Part shown: positions 34,534-46,386 of the stretch, one piece after another | Layout of the letters: each line of letters starts with the position of its first letter | Numbering within the stretch: the first letter of the stretch is position 1 | Assembly (NCBI GenBank): GCA_024500155.1 | Contig: CM044867.1 | Coordinates: forward strand, 25,741,632-25,805,631 | Source: Chenopodium formosanum | Taxonomy: Eukaryota; Streptophyta; Magnoliopsida; Caryophyllales; Amaranthaceae | DNA: 64,000 bases | Direction: 5' to 3' | Made by a program: the position numbers and the translations under genes | Notes under the pieces: model-generated | What the model was told of the DNA's origin: nothing | What the model saw: only the letters and a program-made list of their open reading frames with translations | Database searches by the model: none

Positions 34534-36381
34534 TTGCAAGATGTTGATTTTGTCTTTGATGATGCTTGTTTGGAAGCTTTTAATAGATTGAAGAAAGCTT
34601 TGACTTCTACTCCTATTGTCCAAGCCCCTAGATGGGACTTGCCTTTTGAGCTTATGTGTGATGCAAGTGATACGGCCATAGGAGGTGTGTTGGGTCAAAG
34701 AATTGATAAAAAGCTTCATGTCATCTATTATATGTCGAAGACCCTTAATGGTGCTCAAAGAAATTATACAACAACGGAAAAGGAATTCTTTGCTATTGTT
34801 CATTCTTTTGAGAAATTCCGTTATTATTTGTTGGGGTCTAAGACTATAGTTTTCACCGATCATGCAGCTTTGAAGTATCTCTTTGGAAAAAAGGAATCAA
34901 AACCGAGGTTGATTCGTTGGGTCCTTGAGCTTCAATCTTTTGATCTTGAGATCCGGGATAAAAAAGGTGCGGAAAATGTTGTTGCGGATCATTTGTCTAG
35001 ACTTGAGGATTTTCAAGTTCAAGATGATGGGTCCCCTATAGAGGACCGGATGTTGGATGATTCGTTATATGTTATCAATGTGAAGGAGCTCCCTTGGTTT
35101 GCCGATTTGGTGAATTTTCTTGCTTGTGGGGAGTTCCCTCCTTCCTTTTCCAACAATCAAAGGAGGAAGCTCAAGAGAGAAGCTAGGCACTATGTTTGGG
35201 ATGAGCCAATCTTGTACAAAAGAGGTGTGGATGGATTGTTGCGCCGGTGTGTGCCAAATGAGGAAATACCAAATGTTTTGAAGATGTGCCACTCGGATCC
35301 TAGTGGTGGTCATATGGTTGTTTCAAGAACGGCCTCTAAGGTGCTTCAATGTGGATTATGGTGGCCTAACCTCTTCAAGAACGCTTGGGAGTATGTCAAA
35401 AGTTGTGACCAATGCCAAAGGACTGGGAATATTTCAAGAAGAAATGAGATACCCCAACAACCAATTCTTGAGTTGGAAATCTTTGATGTTTGGGGTATAG
35501 ATTTTATGGGTCCTTTTCCATCTTCTTATGGGAATCAATATATTCTTGTTGCCGTTGATTATGTGTCAAAGTGGGTGGAAGCCATTGCTTCTCCAACTAA
35601 TGACCATAAAGTGGTGATGAAGTTGTTCAAAAAGATAATATTCCCAAGGTTTGGAATCCCCAAGGCGGTTATAAGTGATAATGGCTCCCATTTTGTGCAC
35701 TATGCTTTCCGGAAGATGTTGAAGAAGCATGGAGTAAACCAAAGATTTGGTCTTCCTTATCACCCTCAAACCAATGGGCAAGTTGAGGTATCCAACCGTC
35801 AAATTAAGTTGATTCTTGAGAAGACGGTTGCAAGGAGTACGAAAGATTGGGCAAACAAGCTTGATGATGCCTTGTGGGCGTATAGAACGGCTTTCAAGAC
35901 TCCTATTGGTACCACTCCTTATCGCTTGGTTTATGGGAAGTCTTGTCACCTTCCGGTTGAGCTTGAGCACCGCACTCATTGGGCAATTAAGAAGATCAAT
36001 TTTGATTTGGCTAGTGCGGGTGAGCAACGTTGGTTTTACTTACATGAATTAGAAGAGCTTCGGTTGGATGTGTATGATTGTTCTAGCTTGTATAAAGCTA
36101 GAACCAAGGAGGTGCATGATAAGCTCATTGAGAAGAAAGAGTTTGTTCCGGGGGATAAGGTGCTTCTTTTCAATTCCAAAATGAGGCTTTTTCCCGGAAA
36201 ATTGATGTCTCGTTGGACCGGTCCTTTTGTTATTCAAGAGGTGTTCTCAAACGGTTCTATTGAAATTTCTCCTTTGGATTTTTCGAGGACTTTTAAGGTC
36301 AACGGACATAGGCTCAAGCGCTATTATGATGGAGTATTTGTGGGGGTCATCCATGATATGACTCTCTATGATCCATCTTGA
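34534..36381 (+). CDS. Athila-type RNase H and integrase region, open frame
   Basis: The 615-codon open frame starts within the connection to RNase H. RNase H pieces are MCDASDTAIGGVLG, TTTEKEFFAIVHSFEKFRYY and VFTDHAALKYLF. Integrase has the H-H-C-C zinc region (HSDPSGGH ... CDQC), the D-D-E core (DVWGIDFMGPFP, VISDNGSHF, YHPQTNGQVEVSNRQ) and a C-terminal GPF-type region (RWTGPFVIQEVF). It contains no stop. It would integrate element cDNA if supplied in a functional polyprotein; here the upstream gag-RT frame is broken, so the frame is probably not translated normally. Confidence 0.88.
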   Translation: MQDVDFVFDDACLEAFNRLKKALTSTPIVQAPRWDLPFELMCDASDTAIGGVLGQRIDKKLHVIYYMSKTLNGAQRNYTTTEKEFFAIVHSFEKFRYYLLGSKTIVFTDHAALKYLFGKKESKPRLIRWVLELQSFDLEIRDKKGAENVVADHLSRLEDFQVQDDGSPIEDRMLDDSLYVINVKELPWFADLVNFLACGEFPPSFSNNQRRKLKREARHYVWDEPILYKRGVDGLLRRCVPNEEIPNVLKMCHSDPSGGHMVVSRTASKVLQCGLWWPNLFKNAWEYVKSCDQCQRTGNISRRNEIPQQPILELEIFDVWGIDFMGPFPSSYGNQYILVAVDYVSKWVEAIASPTNDHKVVMKLFKKIIFPRFGIPKAVISDNGSHFVHYAFRKMLKKHGVNQRFGLPYHPQTNGQVEVSNRQIKLILEKTVARSTKDWANKLDDALWAYRTAFKTPIGTTPYRLVYGKSCHLPVELEHRTHWAIKKINFDLASAGEQRWFYLHELEELRLDVYDCSSLYKARTKEVHDKLIEKKEFVPGDKVLLFNSKMRLFPGKLMSRWTGPFVIQEVFSNGSIEISPLDFSRTFKVNGHRLKRYYDGVFVGVIHDMTLYDPS

Positions 36382-37600
36382 AAGAGGTGGAGGATGTCTA
36401 GCTTAAGACTCTAAAATAAGCGCTTCACGAGGGGCAACCCATGTTCTCTAACTTTTTCTTCCTTTTTCTTTTGATTTTTCTTTGTGGTTTGATGGTGTTT
36501 TTGTGATTTAATCTTGTTGTGTTTGATGTTGTAGGTTGGTTTGAGTTGATTTCCAACAACTTTGATGCCAATTTTGAGGTAAATTTGTCCCAATTCTTAA
36601 GTTGGAAAAATGGGTAAGTATGGAGAATGGTGAGTACTTGTGTTTATTTTCATGATTTTCATGTTTTTCACTCACCAATATGAAGTGTAGCTACTGCCTA
36701 TATGGTACACCATGACCATCATAGGGGGTGTGCGCACTAGGTGAGGGAGGAAGGAATTCGGAGGAAAGCAAATCAGGTTTGGTGCGGGCGCACAAGGAGA
36801 TGTGCGGCCGCACACGAGCTTTGTGCGGGCGCACGTCTCCCGTGTGCGGCCGCACCTAGCTGGGTGTACGTGCCCATGCTTTCCCTCTCCTTTTTAGGCC
36901 GTTCTTCCCTCCTCCCTCTCTCTCCTGTTTCATTCTACTACCTTCATAGATCTAATTGGAGTTGCTCATAGTTCTACTTCATCTTCATCATATTATTTTC
37001 ATCCTTCTTCATCAAATCTCCATAATTTTCACTACTTTGTTACCCAACTCTTCATTCTACATCACTAAAGGTAATTTTCTCTCTCCTAGTTTGAAAATTT
37101 TGGGTATTTTTCAATTGGAACTTGTTGGTATGTTGTTGGAGATGTTTATGTGTAGTAGTGTTTTTCTTGCTTTAATTTTGTGATTTTCTATCAATTGAGA
37201 GTATAATTGCACGTTTTATGTGATAAAGTTTCAATTTTTATACCTCATGAGACTTTGAGCATGATTAGTACTACCCTCACTCACATCACCATTGTTGCTA
37301 CTACTTGTTTCAATGTTGATGATTATGGAAATGATGATGTTGATTTTGTGAAATTTAATTATGATGATGGTATTATTTGAGCATATTATGAATTTTGGCA
37401 TGAATTTTGTTGGATTTTCATATGGATTAGTTTTTGGGTATTTTTGTTGATGTTGATGGTGATAATGGAGACAATGGTTTGTTGGTCGTGTAGTATATTG
37501 TTGCTTCTACTAATTGTGTTTTGGGATAATATTTGTGACAATTATGGTGCTTTGATTATGAATTATTCAATTTTATTGAATTTTTGCTCAATTCTTTAAA
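36382..37600 (+). other. Athila spacer between integrase and the nested MULE
   Basis: It is non-coding. It holds a second cluster of GC palindromes at 36782-36855 with the same 12-mers as the LTRs (starts 36782, 36802, 36823, 36844). The rest is T-rich and low in complexity. Confidence 0.6.
36782..36855. repeat. Internal GC-palindrome cluster of the Athila-type element
   Basis: gtgcgggcgcac and gtgcggccgcac alternate four times with start-to-start distances of 20, 21 and 21 bp. The motif is the same as in the element's own LTRs. Confidence 0.9.
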
Positions 37601-38799
37601 CGGAAATTTCATGAAATGCCCCTGAGTAATTTTTTTATTCACCAAATACCCATCAAAACTTTCAAATTCACCAAATACACTTGAGTTTAAAAAAATTTCA
37701 CCAAATACCCTTAATGACTAACGGCGGTTAACACCGTTAGTCATTAATGACTAATATGCCACGTGGCAGCCTCTAATTGGTCGTTGTAATATAAATAAAT
37801 TAATTATTAAAAAAAACTTTTAAAATATAATAAAAAAACAAAAAAAAATTAAAAAAAAAAACACCACCCCCAAGACCCACCCCTCCCCACCACCAGCCCC
37901 TGCCAGACGGCGCCGGCGGCGGCCGTCAGCTCCCAGCCGGAACCAGCGCCGGTCGCCGGCGAGGGCAGGCCCCCCACCCTCGACACCCCCTCCTCTACCC
38001 CCAGCCCCCTCTCCCTCCGTTTCCCCTCCCCTTAAACCCCTCCCCATCCCTCGAAAAACCCCCCCTCCTTCGCCGCCGGTGTCCAAACCCGCTCCCCGGC
38101 GCCGGCGAACATTTTCCGCCCCACCCCTCGCCATCCCCACCCCTTTTCCCCCCTAAACCACCACCCAAAAAACCAAAAAAATCCTTTAATCGAAAAAACC
38201 CCAAATCGAAAATTAGGGTTTCGATTTGGGGGTTTTTCGGTTTTTAGGGTGGTGGTTTAGGGGGGAAAGGGGGTGGGGATGGTCGGGGGTGGGGCGGAAA
38301 ATGCTCGTCGGCGCAGGGGAGAGGGTTTGGACGCCGGCCGCGAGGAAGGGAGGTTTTCGAGGGATGGGGAGGGGTTTAAGGGGAGGGGAAACAGAGGGAG
38401 AGGGGGATGGGGGTAGGGGAGGCGGTGTCGGAGGGTGGGGGGGCTGCCCTTGCCGGCGAAAATGGACCACCGGCGCAGGGGGGTGGGATCTGGCGGTGGT
38501 GGCGGGTGGCGGCTGGTGGTCGGCCGTTGGGGGTGGGGTGGGTCTTGGGTGGTTGGGGTATTTTTTTTTATATTTTTAAAAGTTTTTTTTAATAATTAAT
38601 TAACTAATATTACATCAACCAATTAGAGGCTGCCACGTGGCATATTAGTCATTAATGACTAACGGTGTTAACCGCCGTTAATCATTAAGGGCATTTGGTG
38701 ACATTTTTCTTAAATTCAAGTGTATTTGGTGAATTTGAAAGTTTTGATGGGTATTTGGTGAATAAAAAAATTACGCAGGGGCATTTCATGAAATTTCCG
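37601..38799. mobile_element. MULE-type fold-back transposon nested in the Athila element
   Basis: Ends cggaaatttcatgaaatgcc and ggcatttcatgaaatttccg are perfect inverted repeats, and the inversion continues for at least 240 bp with few mismatches. A perfect 9-bp duplication ttctttaaa flanks it (37592-37600 and 38800-38808), which indicates Mutator superfamily. The inner arms are very GC-rich and roughly mirror each other to a centre near 38,213, so the entire 1.2 kb is a giant imperfect hairpin. ORFs across the GC-rich arms are compositional. There is no transposase. Confidence 0.9.
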
Positions 38800-38898
38800 T
38801 TCTTTAAATATTGTACACTTTATTTTCCCCCATATTCATGATTAGTTTTTGGCATACTCCTATTTTTGAAGCCATTCTCATTGTCCATTATTTTGTAG

Positions 38899-40584
38899 AT
38901 GGTTGGTGCAAGGCAAGCAAAACATACCAAGGTTGTAAATCCAAGAGAAACCGTTGATCCATCTTCTACCGTCAAGGAAACATACGGCATTAAGTTTAGG
39001 GTCCATAAGCATTGAGACCGATTTGTGAGTCTATCATCGAGGAAGCTATATTCTACGAGATTCTATGATCAAGATACCACCACTCTTCTAGGGATCGACG
39101 ATGATGTTCGAATGCTAGCACGAAATTTGGGCCTTGAGGAGTTCGTCGATCTTAGTGCTCGCACATTTGCTCGGCTCACATATGAATTTCTATCATCTCT
39201 CGATGTGCACAAGAGCGGCAACGACAATGAATGTCCCACACTCTTTTTCCAAGTGTTCAATGAGGATTATTCTATTCCCCTCTCATTCCTCAACAAGATG
39301 TTCCATTTCCCGGAGCCCATCGAGGGTGTACCTTTGATTTATCCGGCTTATGAAACACTTCATAATGACCATAAATACGATGAAGATGATTGGTGGGATA
39401 GCATTTCTCAAGAAGAAGCCTATCATGCTCAAACTTCAAAGTCGGCTTCTATAATCCATGGTGCGATACGCTATTTTAGCCGCATCCTTACTTATGCCTT
39501 CTTCTCCAAGGAATCTCTTGGAGCCATGTCTCAAGAACAATTAAGTTGGTTATGGTTGGAAAGTCAACCTAAGGATGAGGAAGTGGAGGTGATCGACTTT
39601 GCAAGGCACTTGCTCGACCGTTTCATCGACATTAGGGATTGTTTCTTTCTCTCGGGGAGCATACAAATCGGTGGTATGATTACCATCATTGTGTTGTCGC
39701 TTAATAAAAAGTATGCATCCATGATTGGGAAGCTTAAGGAGATTAAAGATCCAAGAGAGAAGACTCATTCCTACTTGTTGAGCACGTTTGCCTTGATCAA
39801 TCAAAAGTTCATTGAGCGCACCATCATGGATGATTTGTTCATTTGGAAAGTGTCTAGGACCACCAATTGGTGCCTTATCCCCTATGAAGGATCTATGGTG
39901 AGGAACATGAATTCACCCTACCCTTGGAAGCCGTGCAAGAGGGATATTCCAAGTTCTCTTCGTCGGGTCTCCTTGCCTCCTTCGGGAAATGCTCCTCAAA
40001 AGTCTAAGGCTTCATCATCCAAGGGAGGTAACCCTAGTACTTCTTCTCCTACTCCTCTTTCTCCTTTATCTCCTTCCTTGCATGACTTGTCTAGCTTGCA
40101 TGATAAGATTGATGCCCTTACTTTTGCCTTGTCTTCTTCCTCTTCTATGGGGAATGGTTGTTTGGAGGGTAGCTATGATTATCATGCTAGGAGGGTATAT
40201 GATTTTCATGTTTCTAGGGGGGATATTGAGCCTTATGTGAACTACCCGTACCTCCCGGTTCAAGAGGGCCCTATCCCTCAGTGGGAGCCTTATGACAAGG
40301 CTGTGGGGCCCCGTCTCTGTTATCCCTATTGGGAGGGTCCACATGTGGCACATAGTGCCATTCGTGGGACCTCTAGGGGGGATTATGATTACAAGAGGCC
40401 GGGAGGGTGTGACTGGACTTATGATCCAGCTAACCCTACTCCTTTCCCTTCCCCTGAGACTGAGGGGAGGTGGGGTCGTTCGGGCCCACCTGTTTTGGAT
40501 GATTGGTCTGAGTATTTTGCTGCTGATGCCCTTAGGAGGTTGGGTAGGGCTAAGGGGAAGGATGTTGTTTCTCGTGTTGATTGA
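38899..40584 (+). pseudogene. Athila ORF1/env-like protein, one premature stop
   Basis: ATG at 38899 (MVGARQAKHTK) opens a frame that meets TGA at 39013-39015, then stays open to 40584. The body (RKLYSTRFYDQDT, LARNLGLEEFVDL, SIPLSFLNKMFHFPE, SGSIQIGGMITIIVLSLNKK, RTTNWCLIPYEG) is the Athila ORF1 family, the extra downstream ORF of Athila elements, sometimes called env-like. The C-terminal third is Ser/Pro- then Gly/Tyr/Asp-rich. I see no convincing signal peptide or transmembrane anchor, so an envelope function is not supported here. Confidence 0.8.
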
Positions 40585-43202
40585 AACATGGGTGGGGGGA
40601 GCTCTAGTTCTACCTCCTACTTTAGTGCCGAGTGAGCCATGTTGGCTACCCCTCTCCATATGCTTGTTTTATGATTGTGTTTCTTGTTTGCCCTACGGTT
40701 GGGATTAGCTTGAGGGAGGGGTAGCTCATATCTAGCTTGGGGGAGTTGGTTTAGGTTGGTTGTGTTTTGCATGTCCTCCTCCTTGCTAGTGGTTCATTTA
40801 GCATTATTCCTTCTTAGCCTCCATGTCCTCTTTCTGATCTGATATCTTTGTGATGATTTCTCTGATGATGACTTACTCTGATTCCCTATCTATCTGCTCT
40901 GCCGTTGTTCTGACGATTCTTGTTGATGATGATGTTTCCTGATGTTTCACTGTCTCTGATATATATTTTTCATTTACTGTCGTTATGCTGCTGAATTTTC
41001 GGCTGATTTCATTTGGAAGTTACTGACAATTTTCTTTGTATATAGATTCTTTTATTTTTTTTTTCTCACTTGGTTTCTTGAAGAAGCTTTTGGTTATGGA
41101 ATGCAACGAGGAAGTTTCTACTTGCTTCGTTAATTTTTGCTAAGCTTGGTGCCCGGTGAGACCTTTCTTATTTTTCCTTTATTTTCATTGGTTGCATAGC
41201 ATAGGATTAGTTTAGGGGAAGTTGAATGGTTCGAGGATGGATGCTTGTTAACACGTAATGTGTTTGGGATCGATGACGATGATGTCGATCGATCACTTGT
41301 TTGTCGATTGGGACTCTTATGTGTTTAACTTGCTTTCTAGTCCATTCCATATTATTTCTCCTAATTTCCTTTTCTATGTCTCCATTTCTATTCTTTCCTT
41401 CTCTTTTACTTTCCTTTTCTTTTATATTCTTTTATTTTTCTTTTTATTTGTGATGTGATTTTGAGGCCTTATTTTTCATTTTTCTTATGAAGTGAACTTT
41501 GTACATTGGTCTTGTCTTTTGCATGATTTTCTTCCTAGGTGGTAAAGATATGCACGGTTTGAGACTATGTTCGGTTGACTCTATGATAGGTGTATGCTAG
41601 GGTAGTTGGTTTGAACTAGAAGGATCATGAGGCCGGATTCTACTTGTTTGTGGCATATTGGTAGTTGCTCCCTATAGTCAATTTGATACCATTAGTGAGT
41701 TTTTGCCACAACCTTGTGAGGTTACTTGTTTTTCTAGCCTTCAACATTCTTTGTATGAGCGGCGTGGATCCTTGACTATGCAAACCTAATCTAATAAAGC
41801 TTGATGTATGATTCTCAAACCCGAGACCAAACTTTCTTAGAAGGACAAAGGCACATTTTTCGGGGTGGTATTTTTCATTTTTGTTATATTTTGTTATTTT
41901 CTTTATTTTTGGGTTTACATTTGCCTTCTTGCAACCATTTGAGCCTTATCCCTTCTTTTCAAGCCACATCTTTAGTTATTTGACCTTTTGTTTCATTTTT
42001 CTACTTTTCTTGGTTTTTGTGAAGCAAAATGATCATTTGAGATAGAGTTTGTGGTGGATGAGTTGGAGTTTTGGTTTTTATGAATGCAAGTTTGTGATAT
42101 CATTTTCTTTGTGAATATATAATGGCAAATATTTGAGAAATAGCCGTCCTACTTCATAAAAGGCATGGACTAATAAGTTGCTTATATAAAAAGCCATCCG
42201 AATTAAGTAAAAGGCAAGGACATTGCAATTTCTAATAAACAACAAAAGAAAAACAAAAAAAATTGAAAAAAGTGAAAAAAAATTCAAAAATATTTTGATA
42301 TATTCTTTTCTCCTTCCAAGCATTGAGGGCAATGCTCCATTTTAGCTTGGGGGAGAAGCGCATACGCTTTTTGTGTATATCTTTGTGATCTATAGCTTTG
42401 AATAAGCTTGGGGGTGTGAGTATTTTTGTTTGGATCGGTGTTTACTTGATTGTGATTCTAAGAAAGGGCCCGTTCTTTGCTTCACTATTAGGAAAACCGC
42501 CAAATTTCAAATTTTTAGCCTACCTTCACCCTTATTGCCTTACGTTACAACCTTTGGGAAAGACCTTTCGACCTAGATAGTTGAGTCACAATTCGGAGGA
42601 GGGAATTATGGGTCATTGCCTAAGGAAAGGGGATGCATAGTCAAGATTGTCGAGTAGCCTAAAAATAATTCTTTTTCCGGTTCCTTCGAGGAATCATTGG
42701 GATACTCACTAAGGGGAGATTTGAGACTAGTGGGGAGAACGCGGTAAGATTGTTTGGGATGAACGTGGATTGTGATGTCTAGTTCCTATGCCTAGCATAC
42801 TCTATGTTTCAATCAACCTTAGATATCTTGAAAAGTGCATACCTTACTACTTGAGAAAGATAGTCATTCATTTGCATTATAGTCTTTATGTGAGTTCATT
42901 TCGCAAAGGTTTGTTTTCATTTTCTTTTCTTTTCTTTTTATGGTTTGCCTCATTGATGTTTGGTGGAGAGTTATGGGTCAAACTCTTAGGATACCCTTAC
43001 GAGACCTCACTCGTCCTCATAGGCAACTTTGGGGTTTAAAGGGCTTGTTGTAGCTAAAAGTAACCGTGATTCCTACGACAGTGAGTCTTAGTGTATATTC
43101 TTATCTTGAGTCTTTCTTTTCCATTTTCAATAAATTTTTCATCCTTGATCTTTCTTGCTTTGTTTTGCTCGAGGACGAGCAAAAGTTTAGCTTGGGGGAA
43201 TT
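40585..43202 (+). other. Athila 3' non-coding region with repeated polypurine-tract-like runs
   Basis: No ORF is recognised in 2.6 kb. Polypurine-like copies of agcttgggggag occur at about 40,733, 42,343 and 42,403, before the true tract at 43,190. Near the end, gctcgaggacgagc forms a small palindrome. Confidence 0.7.
43190..43202 (+). other. Polypurine tract
   Basis: gcttgggggaatt abuts the 3' LTR (tgatgag at 43203). The G5AA run is the plus-strand primer of this element. Confidence 0.8.
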
Positions 43203-44835
43203 TGATGAGTGACATTTATGGAACTCATTTGATCTCTTTTTGGATGAATTTCATTTCATTTTATTGCTCTTTTCTTTAGTTTTCCTTAGTTTTATTCTAG
43301 TTTTCTTCATTTTATGCTTTTTGTAGTTAGTTTCCTTATTTTATGCATTTTCTAGTTTACTTGCTATTTTTCCCTTTTACTTGCTTTTCATCCTTTGTTT
43401 GTAGGTTGTGATTGATTGTCCAAGGATTCCCGAGCTTCCTCTCCATGGTCTTTCATTGTTTTTCATGCCTAATGCTTGTGCAAAGAGTTTCAAGTCAAGG
43501 GTGGATCCAAGGACCATGCTTCAAGGCCTTGTATATGCTTTTCTCATGGCTTATACTCTTCAAGAATTCCAAGGAAGTTGCTGCCTACCTTGTCCTCCAT
43601 CACCATCACCTAGGATGTGTGCACCACATGAGCTAGGACGAAGAAGAAGAAAGGGGGTTGCCAGATTTGTGCGGGCGCACTCGGGGAGTGTGCGGCCGCA
43701 CATTAGTCGAGTGCGGCCGCACACCTGGTACGTGCGGGCGCACCTTTCTGGGTGTGTTCCCGTGCGCGCCACTCTCTCTCCTCCGAGCGCCCGCACCGGC
43801 GTGGGTCTATTTTTGGACGTCAATCCTAACTTCCCCTTTGTATTTATAGTTATTTATTTCCATTTTTAGGGAGAGAATTAGATCTTCATTAGTTAGAATT
43901 AGATTAGATTAGATCTTAGAGAGAGAAAAACACTAGTTCTTAGATTTTTAGAGAGAGAAAATGTGGGTTTGATGATTGATGATTGAAGATTGCTACACTT
44001 AATTTGATTTCTATCAAGTTTGTAAGGATTCTTTACTCTTTAATGCAATTTAATGTTTGATTTCATTAGTATTGTTGTTTGATTTGGTTGATTAATAGTT
44101 TGATTGATTTGGATTGAATTTGTTGATTTCAATTGATGAATTTGGGTATGATGATTAGTTTAGCTTTGATTTTGATGTTTTTTATGGATTGTGAGTAGTT
44201 TTATTGCTAGGGTAGTGGTGAAGCATGTATTGATGATGAATTGAGATTAATTTGGGGGAAATTGATTGAGTTGATAATGTGATTAAATTGGTTGATTGAT
44301 TTTGTGCATGTGTGTGCTTGATTAGGCTTGATCACCCTTGTTATTCACACTAGATTGCATTGTGAGTTCACATTGATACGGACCATTGATTTGTGGCTTA
44401 CATTAACTCGATTGAGATATCTTGTGATGTTTCCTAGTTAGTGTTTGATGTAGTTGGCGCTAATTAGACCTTTAGGAGAATAGCATGATGTGCTCTTTTG
44501 GTTGCAATTTCGGTTTTCCCTCACATTGCTTGACTTGATTAGTTGATTTCCCAAGTTGATTGAACTTCATTGTTGATGCATGTGGATCCATTCCCCTAGT
44601 GCCTTTGCATTTGATTAGTACAAGCTTTTTGCATTGCCTAGCTTAGCTCTAGTTTCTACCATAAACCCCTACTTGATTTCGGAGTAGCTTGACACTAGGC
44701 AATATACATTCAACCTCCATTCATTTGGGTTCGACCTTGACTTACCACTACACTTCATAGGGGTTTGTTGAGTTACAAATTTTGTTTGATTGGTTGGGGT
44801 GGTAGCCCAACGACCTACCGTTCTTCATCCCATCA
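43203..44835 (+). repeat. 3' LTR of the Athila-type element
   Basis: The LTR is 1633 bp and matches the 5' LTR except for roughly 19 substitutions and one T indel counted by eye. The palindrome cluster (about 43,668-43,742) is conserved, with point changes in its spacers. Confidence 0.95.
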
Positions 44836-44840
44836 GGAGC

Positions 44841-45824
44841 TTTGAAAGCTCTGGGTACCGTCCGAATGGCTAAAAAGCTAAGCTTTGTTTTTCCAAAAAA
44901 ATTGGGATACTGTGGCAGAGTCTGTCTATGATACTATCATCCCAATTCTTGAAGGAAAGGGGAATCTGAATCATTTGAATGACACTTTCATTGTTCTTAT
45001 TCCTAAAATTGATCACCCGGAGTTGGCTTCTCGATTTCGGCCACGCACTAGGCTTGTGCAATGTGGCGTATAAGGTGGTGACAAAAGTCCTAGTGAACTG
45101 TTTGAAGCCGATCCTTTCGCATTTGATCTCCAACACACAAGCTAGCTTCGTGCCGGGTCGACAGATAACTTATAACATTATCATTGTACAAGAAGTGATC
45201 CACACAATGAGAAGGAATCAAGGCACAAAAGGGTAAATAGCGATCAAGATAGATTTTGAGAAAGCATATGATAGGCTTAGGTGGTCTTTCATCTGTGATA
45301 CGATGGTCCAAATGAACTTGCCTATTTTATAATTGAATTGATCATAGAGTGCATAGCCTCGACCTCTTTTCAAGTTTTTTGGAACGGAGAGCCGTCTCAA
45401 AGCTTTAAATCGAGGGGGGAATTCGCCAAGGGGATCTCTTTCTTCCTACTTGTTTGTCATGTGCATGGAGAGATTCTATCAGAATATTGAGGAAGCCATA
45501 ATTAAAAAAAGATGGAAGCAAATCTGTGCAAAGTCGAGATGGACCTATGCTTTCAAATATTTTCTTTACGGATGATATAATGATGTTTGGGAAGGCGAGT
45601 GTAGAACAAGCAAAATTTGTGCATGATTGCGTACACCGATTTTGTAGTGCTTCGGGGCAAAAAGTATGCTTGGCAAAATCCAGGGTTTATTTCTCCAACA
45701 ACATGGATGCAAGTGCACATAATTTGATTAGTTTGGCTCTCAAGACAGAGAGAACTAATGATTAGGGAATGTATTTGGGAATACCGACTTTAATTAGCTT
45801 TTCACAAAAGAAACATACAGTCAT
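44841..45824 (+). pseudogene. L1-type LINE, fragment 5: reverse transcriptase
   Basis: Blocks in order across frames are LNHLNDTFIVLIPKIDHPEL, ASRFRP, NVAYKVVTKVLVNCLKPIL, NTQASFVPGRQITYN, AIKIDFEKAYDRLRWSF and the catalytic FTDDIMMFG (45565). It then has SGQKVCLAKSRVYFSNN and YLGIPTL. Stops and frameshifts are frequent. It is cut at 45824 by a minus-strand LTR and the rest of ORF2 is not found. Confidence 0.85.
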
Positions 45825-46386
45825 TGTAACACCCTGAACAATATTCAAGAGAATTACTGGCGTGCTACCGCCACGTGTTCAAACGTTAAGGCTTTATTAG
45901 AAAATAGCAGCGGAAAAACTAACTCAGTTATAAATAAGTTTCAAAACCAACGAATGAAACCAAATTAAGTCATACAACTTGGAACCATTAAGGCCCTTAT
46001 TCAAAACCCAATAAAAGTAGTAAGTGATTAAATTCAGTGTTCAAATAAATTCAAACCCAAAAGAAATAGTGTCGAATAAAATCGAATTAAAATAAATTCA
46101 AACTTGCAAAAGAAATAAATGCAAACAACCAACTCTCTACTCAAGATCCCACAACCCTGATGAATGATGCATGTGTAAGAACCTGTGATAATTCTGCTCC
46201 CCAATATTACAAGTGTAAAAATTGGATCGTCACAGGGTCATTGAAAGGCGAAGGCCATGACCAAAGAAAGACACACAAAGCACGCAATCAGCAAAGCTGA
46301 GTACATACAAGCTGCAAAATAAATTAAGAAATCCATAACCTGCTACTAATAAAAAATCATCATGCATCATTAAATTATAGACTCAT

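Larger units (their letters stand above)
29085..44835 (+). mobile_element. Athila-type Ty3/gypsy LTR retrotransposon, full length with nested insertion
   Basis: The element is 15,751 bp, bounded by two LTRs of about 1.63 kb starting tgatgagtgacatttatgg and ending ttcttcatcccatca. A perfect 5-bp duplication, ggagc, flanks it (29080-29084 and 44836-44840). Order: LTR, tRNA-Asp-type primer site, gag, protease, reverse transcriptase, RNase H, integrase, a long spacer holding a fold-back transposon, an Athila ORF1/env-like ORF, another spacer, polypurine tract, LTR. This order is that of the Tat/Athila clade. The LTRs differ at about 20 positions by eye (about 1.2%), so it is young. It disrupts ORF2 of the LINE. 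Confidence 0.95.

Noticed and set aside
37820..38579. Gly/Arg- or Pro-rich ORFs on both strands
   Set aside because: GC-rich arms of a fold-back transposon give long ORFs by composition; no domain recognised.
38899..40584. True retroviral-type envelope gene
   Set aside because: The protein matches the Athila ORF1 family, and no convincing signal peptide or membrane anchor is visible.
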